Shown piece by piece: positions 8,573 to 15,736 of a stretch of 64,000 bases of DNA. The notes beneath the pieces are model-generated. The model had not been told where the DNA came from and searched no databases. It saw nothing but the letters and a program-made list of their open reading frames with translations. The stretch is taken from positions 1-64,000 of the forward strand of contig CAYSFD010000015.1 in NCBI GenBank assembly GCA_964430565.1, in the 5' to 3' direction. Numbering within the stretch: position 1 is the stretch's first letter; each line of letters opens with the position of its first letter. A program made the translations under genes and the position numbers. The DNA is from VBDM01 sp964430565 (GTDB lineage: Bacteria > Pseudomonadota > Gammaproteobacteria > Burkholderiales > SG8-39).

Positions 8573-9718
8573 CTAGGCCTCCGGCGCTTTGAAAACTGCT
8601 TCTTCCGGGTTGTTGATCGCGGAAAGAATATTCTCGGCGACTTTCTCCAGCAATTTGGCTCCCCAGAACGGGTCGGTAACGTCGTAGTAGATGACCCGAA
8701 TGTGGTGGAGATCGAACGGTACGTCCTCCTCGTTGGAAGAAATCAGGACGACAGGCTTCTTCAATGCGTGCGCCAGCCCGAGCTCGTAAAACACATTTGG
8801 ATTCCGGCTGGTGAGTTCGGCGACCAAGACCTTGGCGGCGTTCAGCCCGGTCCACATCTGATCCATGATCTTGCCCGTGCCGAAAATATCGGCGTCAGCG
8901 CGCACAGGCGTCAGGCCCGCTTTCTCAATAGCGGGTTTGTAGATCTTCTCGTAGTAGCTGCCGAGCGGCGCTGCAAATGGCTGCATGACGAAGCAAGTGT
9001 CAGTCGCACTTACGTTTGCTGCGCGTTCGAGCTTCTTGATGCGCTCGGATTTCTGGTCTCTTGGCTGCTCATCAGAGGAGACATCAGCAACGCGAGTCTT
9101 GTCCCCGTGTTTCGTAATTAACTTTGCCTGCTCCAGCGACTCCAGAAAGATTGCTTTGAATTCTTCAAATTTTTCAGCAGGAACTTTGTACTTCTCGACA
9201 ACTGTGTTCTTCAAGAACTGATCGTCAGGCAAATTTTCTCCACGGTAGTGCTTGTAGACGTCGGAAATGATCGGGGCCTTCAAGATTGCCTGACGGTACC
9301 CCTCAATCTCGTCGTTCGGTTTCTGCGGCCGAATGATCTGTTTCGCTAGCTCCGTGGGCTGCACCTTTCCAGGTTCAGGGCGATCAAGAAAGCCGTACTT
9401 GCTGGCGGAAGAGAGTTCGACGCGAAATGGGCCGTGGGCCTTTTTCGCGCCGACAAACGACGCAGCCTCATTAGCCGTGCATGGTTTCCCCGCGTGCTGC
9501 TCAAGTATCGCCTTCGGAATGCGCAGCGCCTTGTCAACGGAATGTCGGGGATATGGCGACGTCGTCGCGCCGCCGCTTTCTTCTTCTGCCGCTGCTGACT
9601 TGGCCCGCCTAGTTGATGCCTTTCCCTTGGCGGCCTTCCTCTTCTTTTTCTTCTTGGCCAGCTTTTCCTTCGCAGGCGTTTCCGCGGCTGGTGTCTCCTT
9701 GTCTAGCGTGTCCGTCAT
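8573..9718 (-). CDS. TIR-like / nucleoside deoxyribosyltransferase-like protein with basic N-terminal tail
   Basis: A 381-residue protein in three parts. Residues 1-45 are a Lys/Ala-rich, probably disordered basic tail. Residues 58-215 form an alpha-helical region of unknown type. Residues 241-368 form a Rossmann-like domain with CFVMQPF, IEKAGLTPVRAD and NPNVFYELGLAHALKKPVV; Glu312 in this motif is the candidate catalytic acid. The signature is shared by TIR-like and nucleoside 2-deoxyribosyltransferase-like domains, which often cleave NAD+ or nucleotide N-glycosidic bonds and occur as effectors in anti-phage systems. It is bracketed by two direct copies of a structured repeat and sits next to an OLD-like ATPase and a broken HEPN-MNT pair. 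The domain call is good; the defence role is inferred from context. Confidence 0.75.
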   Translation of the reverse strand: MTDTLDKETPAAETPAKEKLAKKKKKRKAAKGKASTRRAKSAAAEEESGGATTSPYPRHSVDKALRIPKAILEQHAGKPCTANEAASFVGAKKAHGPFRVELSSASKYGFLDRPEPGKVQPTELAKQIIRPQKPNDEIEGYRQAILKAPIISDVYKHYRGENLPDDQFLKNTVVEKYKVPAEKFEEFKAIFLESLEQAKLITKHGDKTRVADVSSDEQPRDQKSERIKKLERAANVSATDTCFVMQPFAAPLGSYYEKIYKPAIEKAGLTPVRADADIFGTGKIMDQMWTGLNAAKVLVAELTSRNPNVFYELGLAHALKKPVVLISSNEEDVPFDLHHIRVIYYDVTDPFWGAKLLEKVAENILSAINNPEEAVFKAPEA

Positions 9719-9740
9719 GGCGGTAAAACTCCCTTTTTAA

Positions 9741-9902
9741 TTTACCACTAAACTCGCTCCGATCGCCCCCGCAGTGGGGTGCGCAGGGGAGCGAAATTAA
9801 CATAAGACAGATGGTGCACCCTCCGGGACAGGTTCAAGTACCCGATTGCGGAGCGCCGGCAGGCCGCTCCGACTTCGTGGGCGGATTGATTCGCTTATCC
9901 CT
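9741..9902. repeat. Structured dispersed repeat, copy 2 (full length)
   Basis: About 162 bp matching copy 1 almost base for base, with a 2-bp indel in the C-run/G-run loop (GCAGTGGGG here, GTGGGG in copy 1). Both stems are preserved. One end lies just upstream of the TIR-like gene start; the other cuts into the HEPN reading frame that begins at 9994. It lies in the same orientation as copy 1. Confidence 0.85.
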
Positions 9903-9994
9903 CCTTGCTCGAAACGCTTGTCTGCGGTAAATCGCCGGAGCTTTCTACAGGCAGTCTGGATGTCGAAGAGGTATTTGCGCGACTCAGGCTGCAT
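9797..9994 (-). pseudogene. HEPN toxin gene truncated by the repeat
   Basis: The frame opens at ATG 9994, overlapping the stop of the MNT gene by 11 bases exactly as in HEPN-MNT toxin-antitoxin operons. Its first ~29 residues (MQPESRKYLFDIQTACRKLR and onwards to KRFEQ) resemble the first helices of HEPN (DUF86-type) toxins. At about base 9905 the sequence switches abruptly into repeat copy 2, and the remaining residues are repeat-encoded up to a stop at 9797. The RNase motif RX4-6H of the intact toxin is missing, so this is an inactivated toxin. The call rests on gene order and a short N-terminal match. Confidence 0.68.
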
Positions 9995-10292
9995 ACAATG
10001 CAGTGCGTGTGCGATCCAGCTCTTCGCGGAAATACGGGTTGACGACCGCCGAATCCATCACGAGGTCTACGTCTCGGTCGAACAGTGCTTCCAGATTTTC
10101 CTTAAGTCCGAAGTAGGCGTTGGCATACTGGCCCGGTTCGAGAGGGAGAAATTCGACGAGGAAGTCCAAGTCGCTCCTGCCGGCGTCGAAACCGCCCGTC
10201 GCCGCAGAGCCGAAAAGCTCCAACCTCCGAACCCCGTACCGGGTACAGAGTTCCTTTAACGCCGAAAGTTTTTGTTGAACGGCAGGATCCAT
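9984..10292 (-). CDS. MNT-type minimal nucleotidyltransferase (antitoxin)
   Basis: A 102-residue protein with the nucleotidyltransferase motif LFGSAATGGFDAGRSDLDFL (GSx10DxD), followed by an acidic segment ending VDLVMDS that supplies the third carboxylate. Minimal nucleotidyltransferases of this length are the MntA partners of HEPN toxins and neutralise them by attaching AMP to the toxin. Here the partner is only a stub (9797-9994), so the antitoxin is orphaned. It is intact in frame and motif, implying that the toxin was lost recently or that the antitoxin is still useful. The DUF423 gene lies 32 bp upstream on the same strand. Confidence 0.82.
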   Translation of the reverse strand: MDPAVQQKLSALKELCTRYGVRRLELFGSAATGGFDAGRSDLDFLVEFLPLEPGQYANAYFGLKENLEALFDRDVDLVMDSAVVNPYFREELDRTRTALYAA

Positions 10293-10323
10293 GCGGCCAA
10301 GTTTACTCTGGTTCGGGTCCTCG

Positions 10324-10713
10324 CTAGGTTTTCAGGACTGCGATCACGAACAAGCCCCACGCGGCGAGAAATGCCGTGCCGCCGATCGGCGTGATCGCGC
10401 CCAGCCAGCGCTCGCCGGAGAGCGCGAGCGCGTACAGGCTTCCCGAGAACAGCACGATGCCCGCGAGCATCAACCAGCCGGACCATTTCAGGAGCAGTGA
10501 TTCCGGAAGCTGCTCCGCGACCAATCCGACCGCGAGCAGGCCGAGCGCGTGATAGACGTGGTACTCGACGCCGGTGTGCCACACGGCGAGCATTTCGGTT
10601 GACAGGCGGGTCTTCAGCGCATGCGCGCCGAAGGCGCCGAGCGCGACCGCGGCGAGCGCCGCGAGACCGCCCGCGGCAAGTAGGAGCTTGGCGCTGGTCG
10701 TCATTGCTGTCAT
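10324..10713 (-). CDS. DUF423 family membrane protein, copy A
   Basis: A 129-residue protein with four predicted helices. GAFGAHALK near residue 30 and the C-terminal ITPIGGTAFLAAWG are the signature motifs of the DUF423/YgdD family of small inner-membrane proteins with no settled function. Compared by eye with copy B (24977-25366) there are nine differences, all in the first 73 residues; the last 56 residues are identical. Start ATG 10713 is chosen because copy B starts identically and the family begins here. Confidence 0.87.
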   Translation of the reverse strand: MTAMTTSAKLLLAAGGLAALAAVALGAFGAHALKTRLSTEMLAVWHTGVEYHVYHALGLLAVGLVAEQLPESLLLKWSGWLMLAGIVLFSGSLYALALSGERWLGAITPIGGTAFLAAWGLFVIAVLKT

Positions 10714-10767
10714 TCGCGATAAGATAACGCAGCCCGGAGTGCTTTGCGAGTGGACGACAAAAAACCG

Positions 10768-10917
10768 ATGGCCCAGGCCGTAGTCTTCGACATCGCCCAG
10801 CTCAAGGGGCTTGTCGGCAAGGAAGTCGCCGTGAGCGACTGGCTCATAGTGAGCCAATCGCGCATCGACACGTTCGCCGCGGCGAGTGGCGACGACCAGT
10901 GGATCCAAGCCAAATGA
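10768..10917 (+). pseudogene. MaoC-family dehydratase, N-terminal stub
   Basis: A 49-codon frame (ATG 10768) whose first 46 residues match the start of the intact MaoC protein at 25420-25881 at about 34 positions, up to SGDDQWI. It then breaks, reads QAK and stops. The hot-dog fold and catalytic His-containing loop are absent, so it cannot be an active hydratase. Its TGA overlaps the ATG of the TSUP permease (ATGA), so the stub may still act as a translated leader for that gene. It belongs to a DUF423-MaoC block duplicated at 24.9-25.9 kb. Confidence 0.85.
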
Positions 10918-11711
10918 GCGAGTGGTGGCTGGCGTATCTGGCGATCGGTTGCGTCGTCGGCTTTCTGGCTGGGCTGCTCGGCATCGGCGGCGGCATGGTG
11001 ATGGTGCCGATGCTGGCGTGGGTTTTCGCCGCGCAAGGCCTGCCGGCAGCACACGTTCTGCACGTTGCGCTCGGCACCTCGATGGCGACGATATTCTTCA
11101 CGTCGCTGTCCAGCATGCGCGCGCATCACAGGCGCGGCGCGGTGGACTGGAAGATCGCGCGCGCCATTTCTCCCGGCATCCTCGCCGGCTCGTTCGCCAC
11201 GGCGCTCGCAGCGGGTTTTCTGCCCACCCGGGCGCTCGCCGTTCTGTTCACGGGCCTGGTGTTCTACGCGTCGATCAGCATGTTTTTCGACCTGCAGCCG
11301 AAGACGACGCGCGAGTTGCCGGGGACGGCGGGACTCTTCGCCGCCGGCTCGACCATCGGCGTCGCCTCCAGCCTGCTCGCGGCGGGCGGGGCGTTTCTGA
11401 CGATCCCGTTTCTGGCCTGGTGCAGCGTGCCGCTACGGCGCGCCATCGGGACCGCCGCCGCGATCGGCTTTCCGATCGCGATCGCAGGCTCGGCCGGTTA
11501 CGTCCTCAAGGGGTTGCAGGCCAGCGGGCTGCCGGCGGGCACCTTCGGCTACATCCACCTGCCCGCGCTCGGCCTGATCGCGGCGATGAGCATGCTCTTC
11601 GCGCCGCTCGGCGCGCGTACCGCCCATCGGCTGCCGGTCAAGCGCCTGCGCACGATCTTCGCACTGATGACGTTCGGCCTCGCGCTACGCATGCTGGCGT
11701 CGCTTTGGTAG
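10914..11711 (+). CDS. TSUP family sulfite exporter-like permease
   Basis: A 265-residue membrane protein beginning MSEWWLAYLAIGCVVGFLAG and continuing LLGIGGGMVMVPML, the characteristic first repeat of the TSUP/TauE family. A second copy of the glycine-rich motif, ASSLLAAGGAFLTIPFL, opens the second half, giving the expected inverted two-domain arrangement of about eight helices. These proteins move organosulfur or other small anions across the inner membrane. The start at 10914 overlaps the stop of the truncated MaoC stub. No sulfur genes are adjacent, so the substrate is open. Confidence 0.87.
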   Translation: MSEWWLAYLAIGCVVGFLAGLLGIGGGMVMVPMLAWVFAAQGLPAAHVLHVALGTSMATIFFTSLSSMRAHHRRGAVDWKIARAISPGILAGSFATALAAGFLPTRALAVLFTGLVFYASISMFFDLQPKTTRELPGTAGLFAAGSTIGVASSLLAAGGAFLTIPFLAWCSVPLRRAIGTAAAIGFPIAIAGSAGYVLKGLQASGLPAGTFGYIHLPALGLIAAMSMLFAPLGARTAHRLPVKRLRTIFALMTFGLALRMLASLW

Positions 11712-11791
11712 CGCATCAGAACTCGTAGCCGGCGATCCAGTCGTCCGCGGTCAGCGGCTCGACGGGTGGTGCGATCGATGTTCCTATCTTT

Positions 11792-12391
11792 TCATTTTTG
11801 GAAGGCAAGGCCAAACAGGTTTACGGATATTTCATTTGCTGAAGCGTAAGAGGTGTTAACCGAACGAATCTGGCAGTTCAAGTCAAGCATATGCTCGTTT
11901 TCATCAATTTTGACGGGTATTCTCAGCAACAGTTTTTCACCCACTTCGCCCATCTGTTCCCGGCTTGCAATCAATGCTCCGCCGATGCTGATGTCGCGAG
12001 CGATACACTTGTAACTGCTGCCGTCCCTGGTTGATGCGTGGCAATCGATGTGGGCTTGGGCACGCGGGCTGCTGCGCACAACCAGCCCGCGTACCTCCGG
12101 CGGGTAGGATAAATGCAGGTAAGGATATGGGGTACTGGTTGTTTTTCTGACGACAGCAGAAAAAGCGTAGGCATTTTTTCCGCCGAAGAAACGCGCATTG
12201 AGATTTTGCCCTTCACGCATCAGCATGAGACGGCCATTTATCACAGGCATGGATACAATCACGCTTTGCTCGGCAAGATAGCCGATCAGGGTTACGAGGC
12301 ATCGGAACTTTTCAGTTCCGGTCTGAAATTGCAGCTGTATCGAATCGCCGATCTTAAGCTTGGTCTGGTTGAGTGAGCCTTGTTCCATCAC
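11792..12391 (-). CDS. PilZ domain protein with YcgR-like N-terminal domain
   Basis: A 199-residue protein. The N-terminal part (about 1-90) resembles the YcgR-type flagellar regulator domain. The C-terminal PilZ domain has RSSPR near residue 106 and DISIGGA near residue 135, fitting the RxxxR and (D/N)xSxxG cyclic-di-GMP binding motifs. Such proteins sense c-di-GMP and adjust motility or exopolysaccharide production. The gene is AT-richer than its neighbours and stands alone, ending 81 bp from the converging TSUP gene. No flagellar or Eps genes lie nearby, so its target is unknown. Confidence 0.85.
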   Translation of the reverse strand: MMEQGSLNQTKLKIGDSIQLQFQTGTEKFRCLVTLIGYLAEQSVIVSMPVINGRLMLMREGQNLNARFFGGKNAYAFSAVVRKTTSTPYPYLHLSYPPEVRGLVVRSSPRAQAHIDCHASTRDGSSYKCIARDISIGGALIASREQMGEVGEKLLLRIPVKIDENEHMLDLNCQIRSVNTSYASANEISVNLFGLAFQK

Positions 12392-12466
12392 GATTTTTCC
12401 CGATGAGTCATAGAAAGATCTGTCCGGTATGGATTGAAAATAGACTCAAGAGGATCTTCGCGCTGG

Positions 12467-13405
12467 TCATGGTTGCGCATGCGACGAAATTGCTGCGTGG
12501 GTCGCGCCCACCGGCGATTCGCCGATTCCAACAAGCCCCTCGCGGCGCACCAGCGCCCTGAGCACCCGCTCCAGCTCCAATTCCTCGGGTAGATCCTCGC
12601 CATGGGTCGCGCCCGCCGGCGATTCGCCGATTCCGACAAGCCCCTCGCGGCGCACCAGCACCCTGATCTCGTGCACGTGCTCAAGGAACGCGGCGGTGTC
12701 GAACAGATCCGCATCGCGCGGCCGAGGCAACGCCACGCTCAGCTCGCGAAGGACACGGCCTGGGGCTGCGCTCATGACGAAGACCCGATCCGACAGAAAT
12801 ACCGCTTCCTCGACGTCGTGCGTGACGAAGAGCACCGAAATGCGGTGCTCCTCCCAGATACGGGTAAGTAGCTGCTGCATGGTCGAGCGCGTTTGCGCAT
12901 CGAGCGCGCTGAACGGCTCGTCCATGAGGAGCACGCGTGGGTCGGTCGCGAATGCCCGCATGATCCCGACGCGTTGTTTCATGCCCCCGGAGAGCTGATC
13001 CGGATAGCGATCGGCGTATTGCGCGAGGCCGGCGTGCTCCAGGAGCCGCAACGCCTTGGCTCTGCGCACCCGCCGCGACACGCCGAGCGCGCGCAGCCCG
13101 TACTCCACATTGCGCTGTACGTTCAGCCAAGGGAAAAGCGAATACTGCTGGAACACGACCGACCGATCCGGACCGGGACCGGTGATCGCGCGCGAATCAA
13201 GGGTCGCCGTACCCGCACCGCAGCGCACGAATCCCGCGAATACGTTGAGCACCGTCGACTTTCCGCAACCCGACGGACCGATCAGCGATACGAACTCGCC
13301 CGGTCGGACCAAGAGCGACACCCGATCGAGCACCGTATGACGCATCGCGCCGCTACCAAAAATGACGGTGGCGTTGCTCATTTCCAGTTTGGCGGCGGTA
13401 TTCAT
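12467..13405 (-). CDS. ABC transporter ATPase (nitrate/sulfonate/taurine type) with duplicated C-terminal tail
   Basis: A 312-residue ATPase. Walker A is GPSGCGKST, the signature LSGGMKQRVGI, Walker B VLLMDEPFSALD and the switch His lies in FVTHDVEEA. The subfamily is that of SsuB/TauB/NrtD importers. Residues after about 230 are unusual. A 35-residue unit containing RREGLVGIGESPAGATH occurs twice in tandem (DNA 12498-12566 and 12603-12671, period 105 bp), with the spacer GEDLPEELELERVL between. The normal family length is about 260. It is the last gene of the pyc-SBP-permease-ATPase operon, starting 1 bp after the permease stop. Confidence 0.88.
   Translation of the reverse strand: MNTAAKLEMSNATVIFGSGAMRHTVLDRVSLLVRPGEFVSLIGPSGCGKSTVLNVFAGFVRCGAGTATLDSRAITGPGPDRSVVFQQYSLFPWLNVQRNVEYGLRALGVSRRVRRAKALRLLEHAGLAQYADRYPDQLSGGMKQRVGIMRAFATDPRVLLMDEPFSALDAQTRSTMQQLLTRIWEEHRISVLFVTHDVEEAVFLSDRVFVMSAAPGRVLRELSVALPRPRDADLFDTAAFLEHVHEIRVLVRREGLVGIGESPAGATHGEDLPEELELERVLRALVRREGLVGIGESPVGATHAAISSHAQP
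12498..12671. repeat. In-frame tandem duplication (105-bp period) within the ABC ATPase gene
   Basis: Two near-identical ~69-bp blocks, starting at 12498 and 12603, differ at only a few positions and are spaced by exactly 105 bp (35 codons). The reading frame is kept through both. They encode the repeated RREGLVGIGESP motif at the C-terminus of the ATPase. Confidence 0.85.
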
Positions 13406-13406
13406 G

Positions 13407-14291
13407 TCAATGACGCTCCTGAACCCGGAACGCGAGCCCGGGCATCACCAAGTCTCCGGCGCGACGGACGATCTCACTTGACAGGAACCCGAAAAGGCCG
13501 ATTGTCGCCATACCGAGCGCGATGTCGGCGTATTGCACGAGTGAGTAGGCTTCCCACGTGAAATAGCCGATCCCGAACTGGCCGGAAATCATCTCGGCGG
13601 CGACGAGGGACACCCATGCCACACCGATCCCAACGGTGGCCCCGGTGAAGATATGCGGGAGCGCCGCAGGCAGCACCACGGTGCGCAGCAAAAACATCTC
13701 CGACGCGCCGAGCGTGCGGGCCGCCCTCAGATAAACCGCATCGATCGCACTCACGCCTCCGACGGTGTTTACCAGGATCGGATAGAACGCTCCGAGGAAC
13801 GTGATGAAGCAAATGCTCGTCTCGTTGGTTGGCCACAGCATGATCGACATCGGCACCCACGCGATCGCTGGAATGGGTCGGAGCACGTCGATCGCCGGAT
13901 AGACCAGTGCGCGGAACCGCTCGTATCGCCCGATCGCCAAGCCAAGCGGCACGGCGACGATCACTGCCAGACCGAATCCGATCGCGATGCGCCGCACGCT
14001 GTTGACGATATGAGTCTGGAAGGCCGGGACTTGAATCTGGACAATGAAGGCGTCAAACACCGCGCCCGGCGTTGGAATATTGGTGAACCGCACGTAGAGC
14101 TCGACCCGGTACAGCGTGACCATGTACCAGACGAGCAGAAAGAGGCCGAGCGAAAGCGCCGTCGACACGAGCGCCCGAAAGAGCCTGCGCGCGCGGTCCC
14201 GCGGCACGGAGGATCTTGTAGTCGCTCGGGTGGTGAGCGTGCTTGGCAGGTCAGGCCCCGGGATGGCAGTCAGGTCGGTCTGATTTCTCAC
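13407..14291 (-). CDS. ABC transporter permease (SsuC/TauC/NrtB type)
   Basis: A 294-residue protein with about six helices and the EAA loop typical of binding-protein-dependent importers, seen here as RAARTLGASEMFLLRTVVLP. The WVPMSIMLWPTNETS segment is common in nitrate/sulfonate/taurine permeases. An unusually polar, Thr/Arg-rich N-terminal extension of ~35 residues precedes the first helix. It starts 2 bp after the receptor gene stop and is followed within 1 bp by the ATPase, so the three are clearly one unit. Confidence 0.9.
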   Translation of the reverse strand: MRNQTDLTAIPGPDLPSTLTTRATTRSSVPRDRARRLFRALVSTALSLGLFLLVWYMVTLYRVELYVRFTNIPTPGAVFDAFIVQIQVPAFQTHIVNSVRRIAIGFGLAVIVAVPLGLAIGRYERFRALVYPAIDVLRPIPAIAWVPMSIMLWPTNETSICFITFLGAFYPILVNTVGGVSAIDAVYLRAARTLGASEMFLLRTVVLPAALPHIFTGATVGIGVAWVSLVAAEMISGQFGIGYFTWEAYSLVQYADIALGMATIGLFGFLSSEIVRRAGDLVMPGLAFRVQERH

Positions 14292-14293
14292 GA

Positions 14294-15736
14294 CTACTTG
14301 CCCCCTGTGGTTTGCTTGAGGGCGTCGGCAAGCGCGATAACCTTTCCCCCTGATTTCAAAGCATGCGCTTCAGCGTCCTTCCTCAGGAGAAACGGGACGA
14401 TCCGCGGCTTGTCGGCGCCTTCCGTCGCGTAGAACGCCTGCTCGGCGAAGACTTTGATCCCGAGCGCCCGGTCGTAAAGGTAGGCCACGGAGTACTTGCG
14501 ACCCTCCGTGTTAAAGCGACGCATGGCACCGAGCGTGCAATCCGGAGAACTGAAGGGAAGGATCTCGCCCGAGGCCATCCACACTTCACCGGCTCGTCTG
14601 GGCTGCTTGATCGGCACCCCGCAAAACGAGTCGTTGCCGGCGACCTCGTAGTTGGCAAGCGACTTCAGTTGCGCATCGTAGTCAAGACGCTGCTCGCGAA
14701 ATACACGGCGCACGTACGTGTCATTCACCCACGCCTCGGTATCGAGATCCTTGAGCCGGTTCAAACGCTGCAAGACGCCGCGTCCGGTGCGGATCGCATC
14801 GACCAGCTGTGGTTTGATAGTCGGATCGAATGACTGGATTCCGCCGGGGCCGAAGAATATATAGACGACTTCCTTCTCGATGCGCGTCCACCCGGCAATC
14901 CGCTCGGCGGCGAGCGTCGGGTTTCGTCGCACCCATTCGTTCGCCTCCATCATCGCCCGAATGAAGGACTCGACGATCTCGGGGTGCTTCTCGCCGAAGT
15001 CCTTGCGAACGACCACGCCATGAAAGGTCGGGACGCGGGTTTGCACGCCGTCGAAGATCTTGCGCGCGTAGCCGCGGAACGGCAGCAGCTCGGCGAACGG
15101 CACGAAGTTCGCATGGCCATCGATGCGCTTCTCCTGGAGGCTGGTCGTGCCGACTTCGGGGCTTTGGTTGGACAGGGCCCAGAAGTCCTGCGGCCACCCT
15201 CGATCCTGCATCGTCTGCAGCAGCATGCCGTGCGCCGCGGAGCCGAACGGTACCGACACCGATTTGCCTTTCAAATCGGCCAGGTCGAAGTACGGTGAAT
15301 CGCGGTGCACCACCACTCCGTTGCCGGCCCCGAGCATGTTGTAAGCGACCACGGCGATGAGCTGGGTTTCCTGCCCTTTCTGCTGCTGACCCGTTGCCCC
15401 GTTGACCAGGAGCGGATAGTCGCCCATCGCGGCGATATGGATTCGATTGGCGATCATGCCGTTCGTGATCGGCGGACCCGAGGTGAAGTTCTGCCACTCG
15501 ATCTTGTAGGTTCGGTCCTTGAACTTGCCGGTCTTGGGAAGATGCTTCTCCAGAAGCTTGAGCTCCTTGAGCACGACGCCGGCCGTGACCGTATTGATGG
15601 TCGTGTTTTGCGTGCCGATCGAGATCGGAATCTCTTCCGCTCGTACGTGGGTCGAGACGGCGACTCCGCCGAGCGCGACTGCGGTCGCGATGCCGGCAAG
15701 CACCTTCGTGCTTGCAATGAACGGGCGCGCGCTCAT
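14294..15736 (-). CDS. ABC receptor (NMT1/SsuA-like) fused to a C-terminal NosL-like domain
   Basis: A 480-residue protein with a Sec signal peptide (cleavage likely after THVRA), then a periplasmic receptor domain of about 330 residues with GDYPLLVNG and LKGKSVSVPFGSAAHGML motifs as in SsuA/TauA/NrtA-like proteins. From about residue 370 a second domain begins with DSFCGVPIKQPRR, EVWMASGEILPFSSPD and VPFLLRKDAEAHALKSGGKV. These line up with NosL (CxxCGM, site of Cu(I) binding; then the FxS and PFxxxxDAxxFxxxxGG motifs). Receptors of this class are normally about 320-340 residues, so the NosL-like extension is the notable feature. Start ATG 15734-15736 overlaps the pyc stop (ATGA). Copper or a thiol-metal ligand is possible cargo, by inference only. 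Confidence 0.75.
   Translation of the reverse strand: MSARPFIASTKVLAGIATAVALGGVAVSTHVRAEEIPISIGTQNTTINTVTAGVVLKELKLLEKHLPKTGKFKDRTYKIEWQNFTSGPPITNGMIANRIHIAAMGDYPLLVNGATGQQQKGQETQLIAVVAYNMLGAGNGVVVHRDSPYFDLADLKGKSVSVPFGSAAHGMLLQTMQDRGWPQDFWALSNQSPEVGTTSLQEKRIDGHANFVPFAELLPFRGYARKIFDGVQTRVPTFHGVVVRKDFGEKHPEIVESFIRAMMEANEWVRRNPTLAAERIAGWTRIEKEVVYIFFGPGGIQSFDPTIKPQLVDAIRTGRGVLQRLNRLKDLDTEAWVNDTYVRRVFREQRLDYDAQLKSLANYEVAGNDSFCGVPIKQPRRAGEVWMASGEILPFSSPDCTLGAMRRFNTEGRKYSVAYLYDRALGIKVFAEQAFYATEGADKPRIVPFLLRKDAEAHALKSGGKVIALADALKQTTGGK

Noticed and set aside
8427..8855. 142-codon minus-strand frame ending in the repeat
   Set aside because: It runs antisense/out of frame through the TIR-like gene end and then repeat copy 1; the shared C-terminal peptide with 9797-9994 is just translation of the repeat.
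10324..11052. Longer 242-codon version of DUF423 copy A
   Set aside because: The extra N-terminus is antisense to the MaoC stub and the TSUP gene; copy B and the family start at MTAMT.
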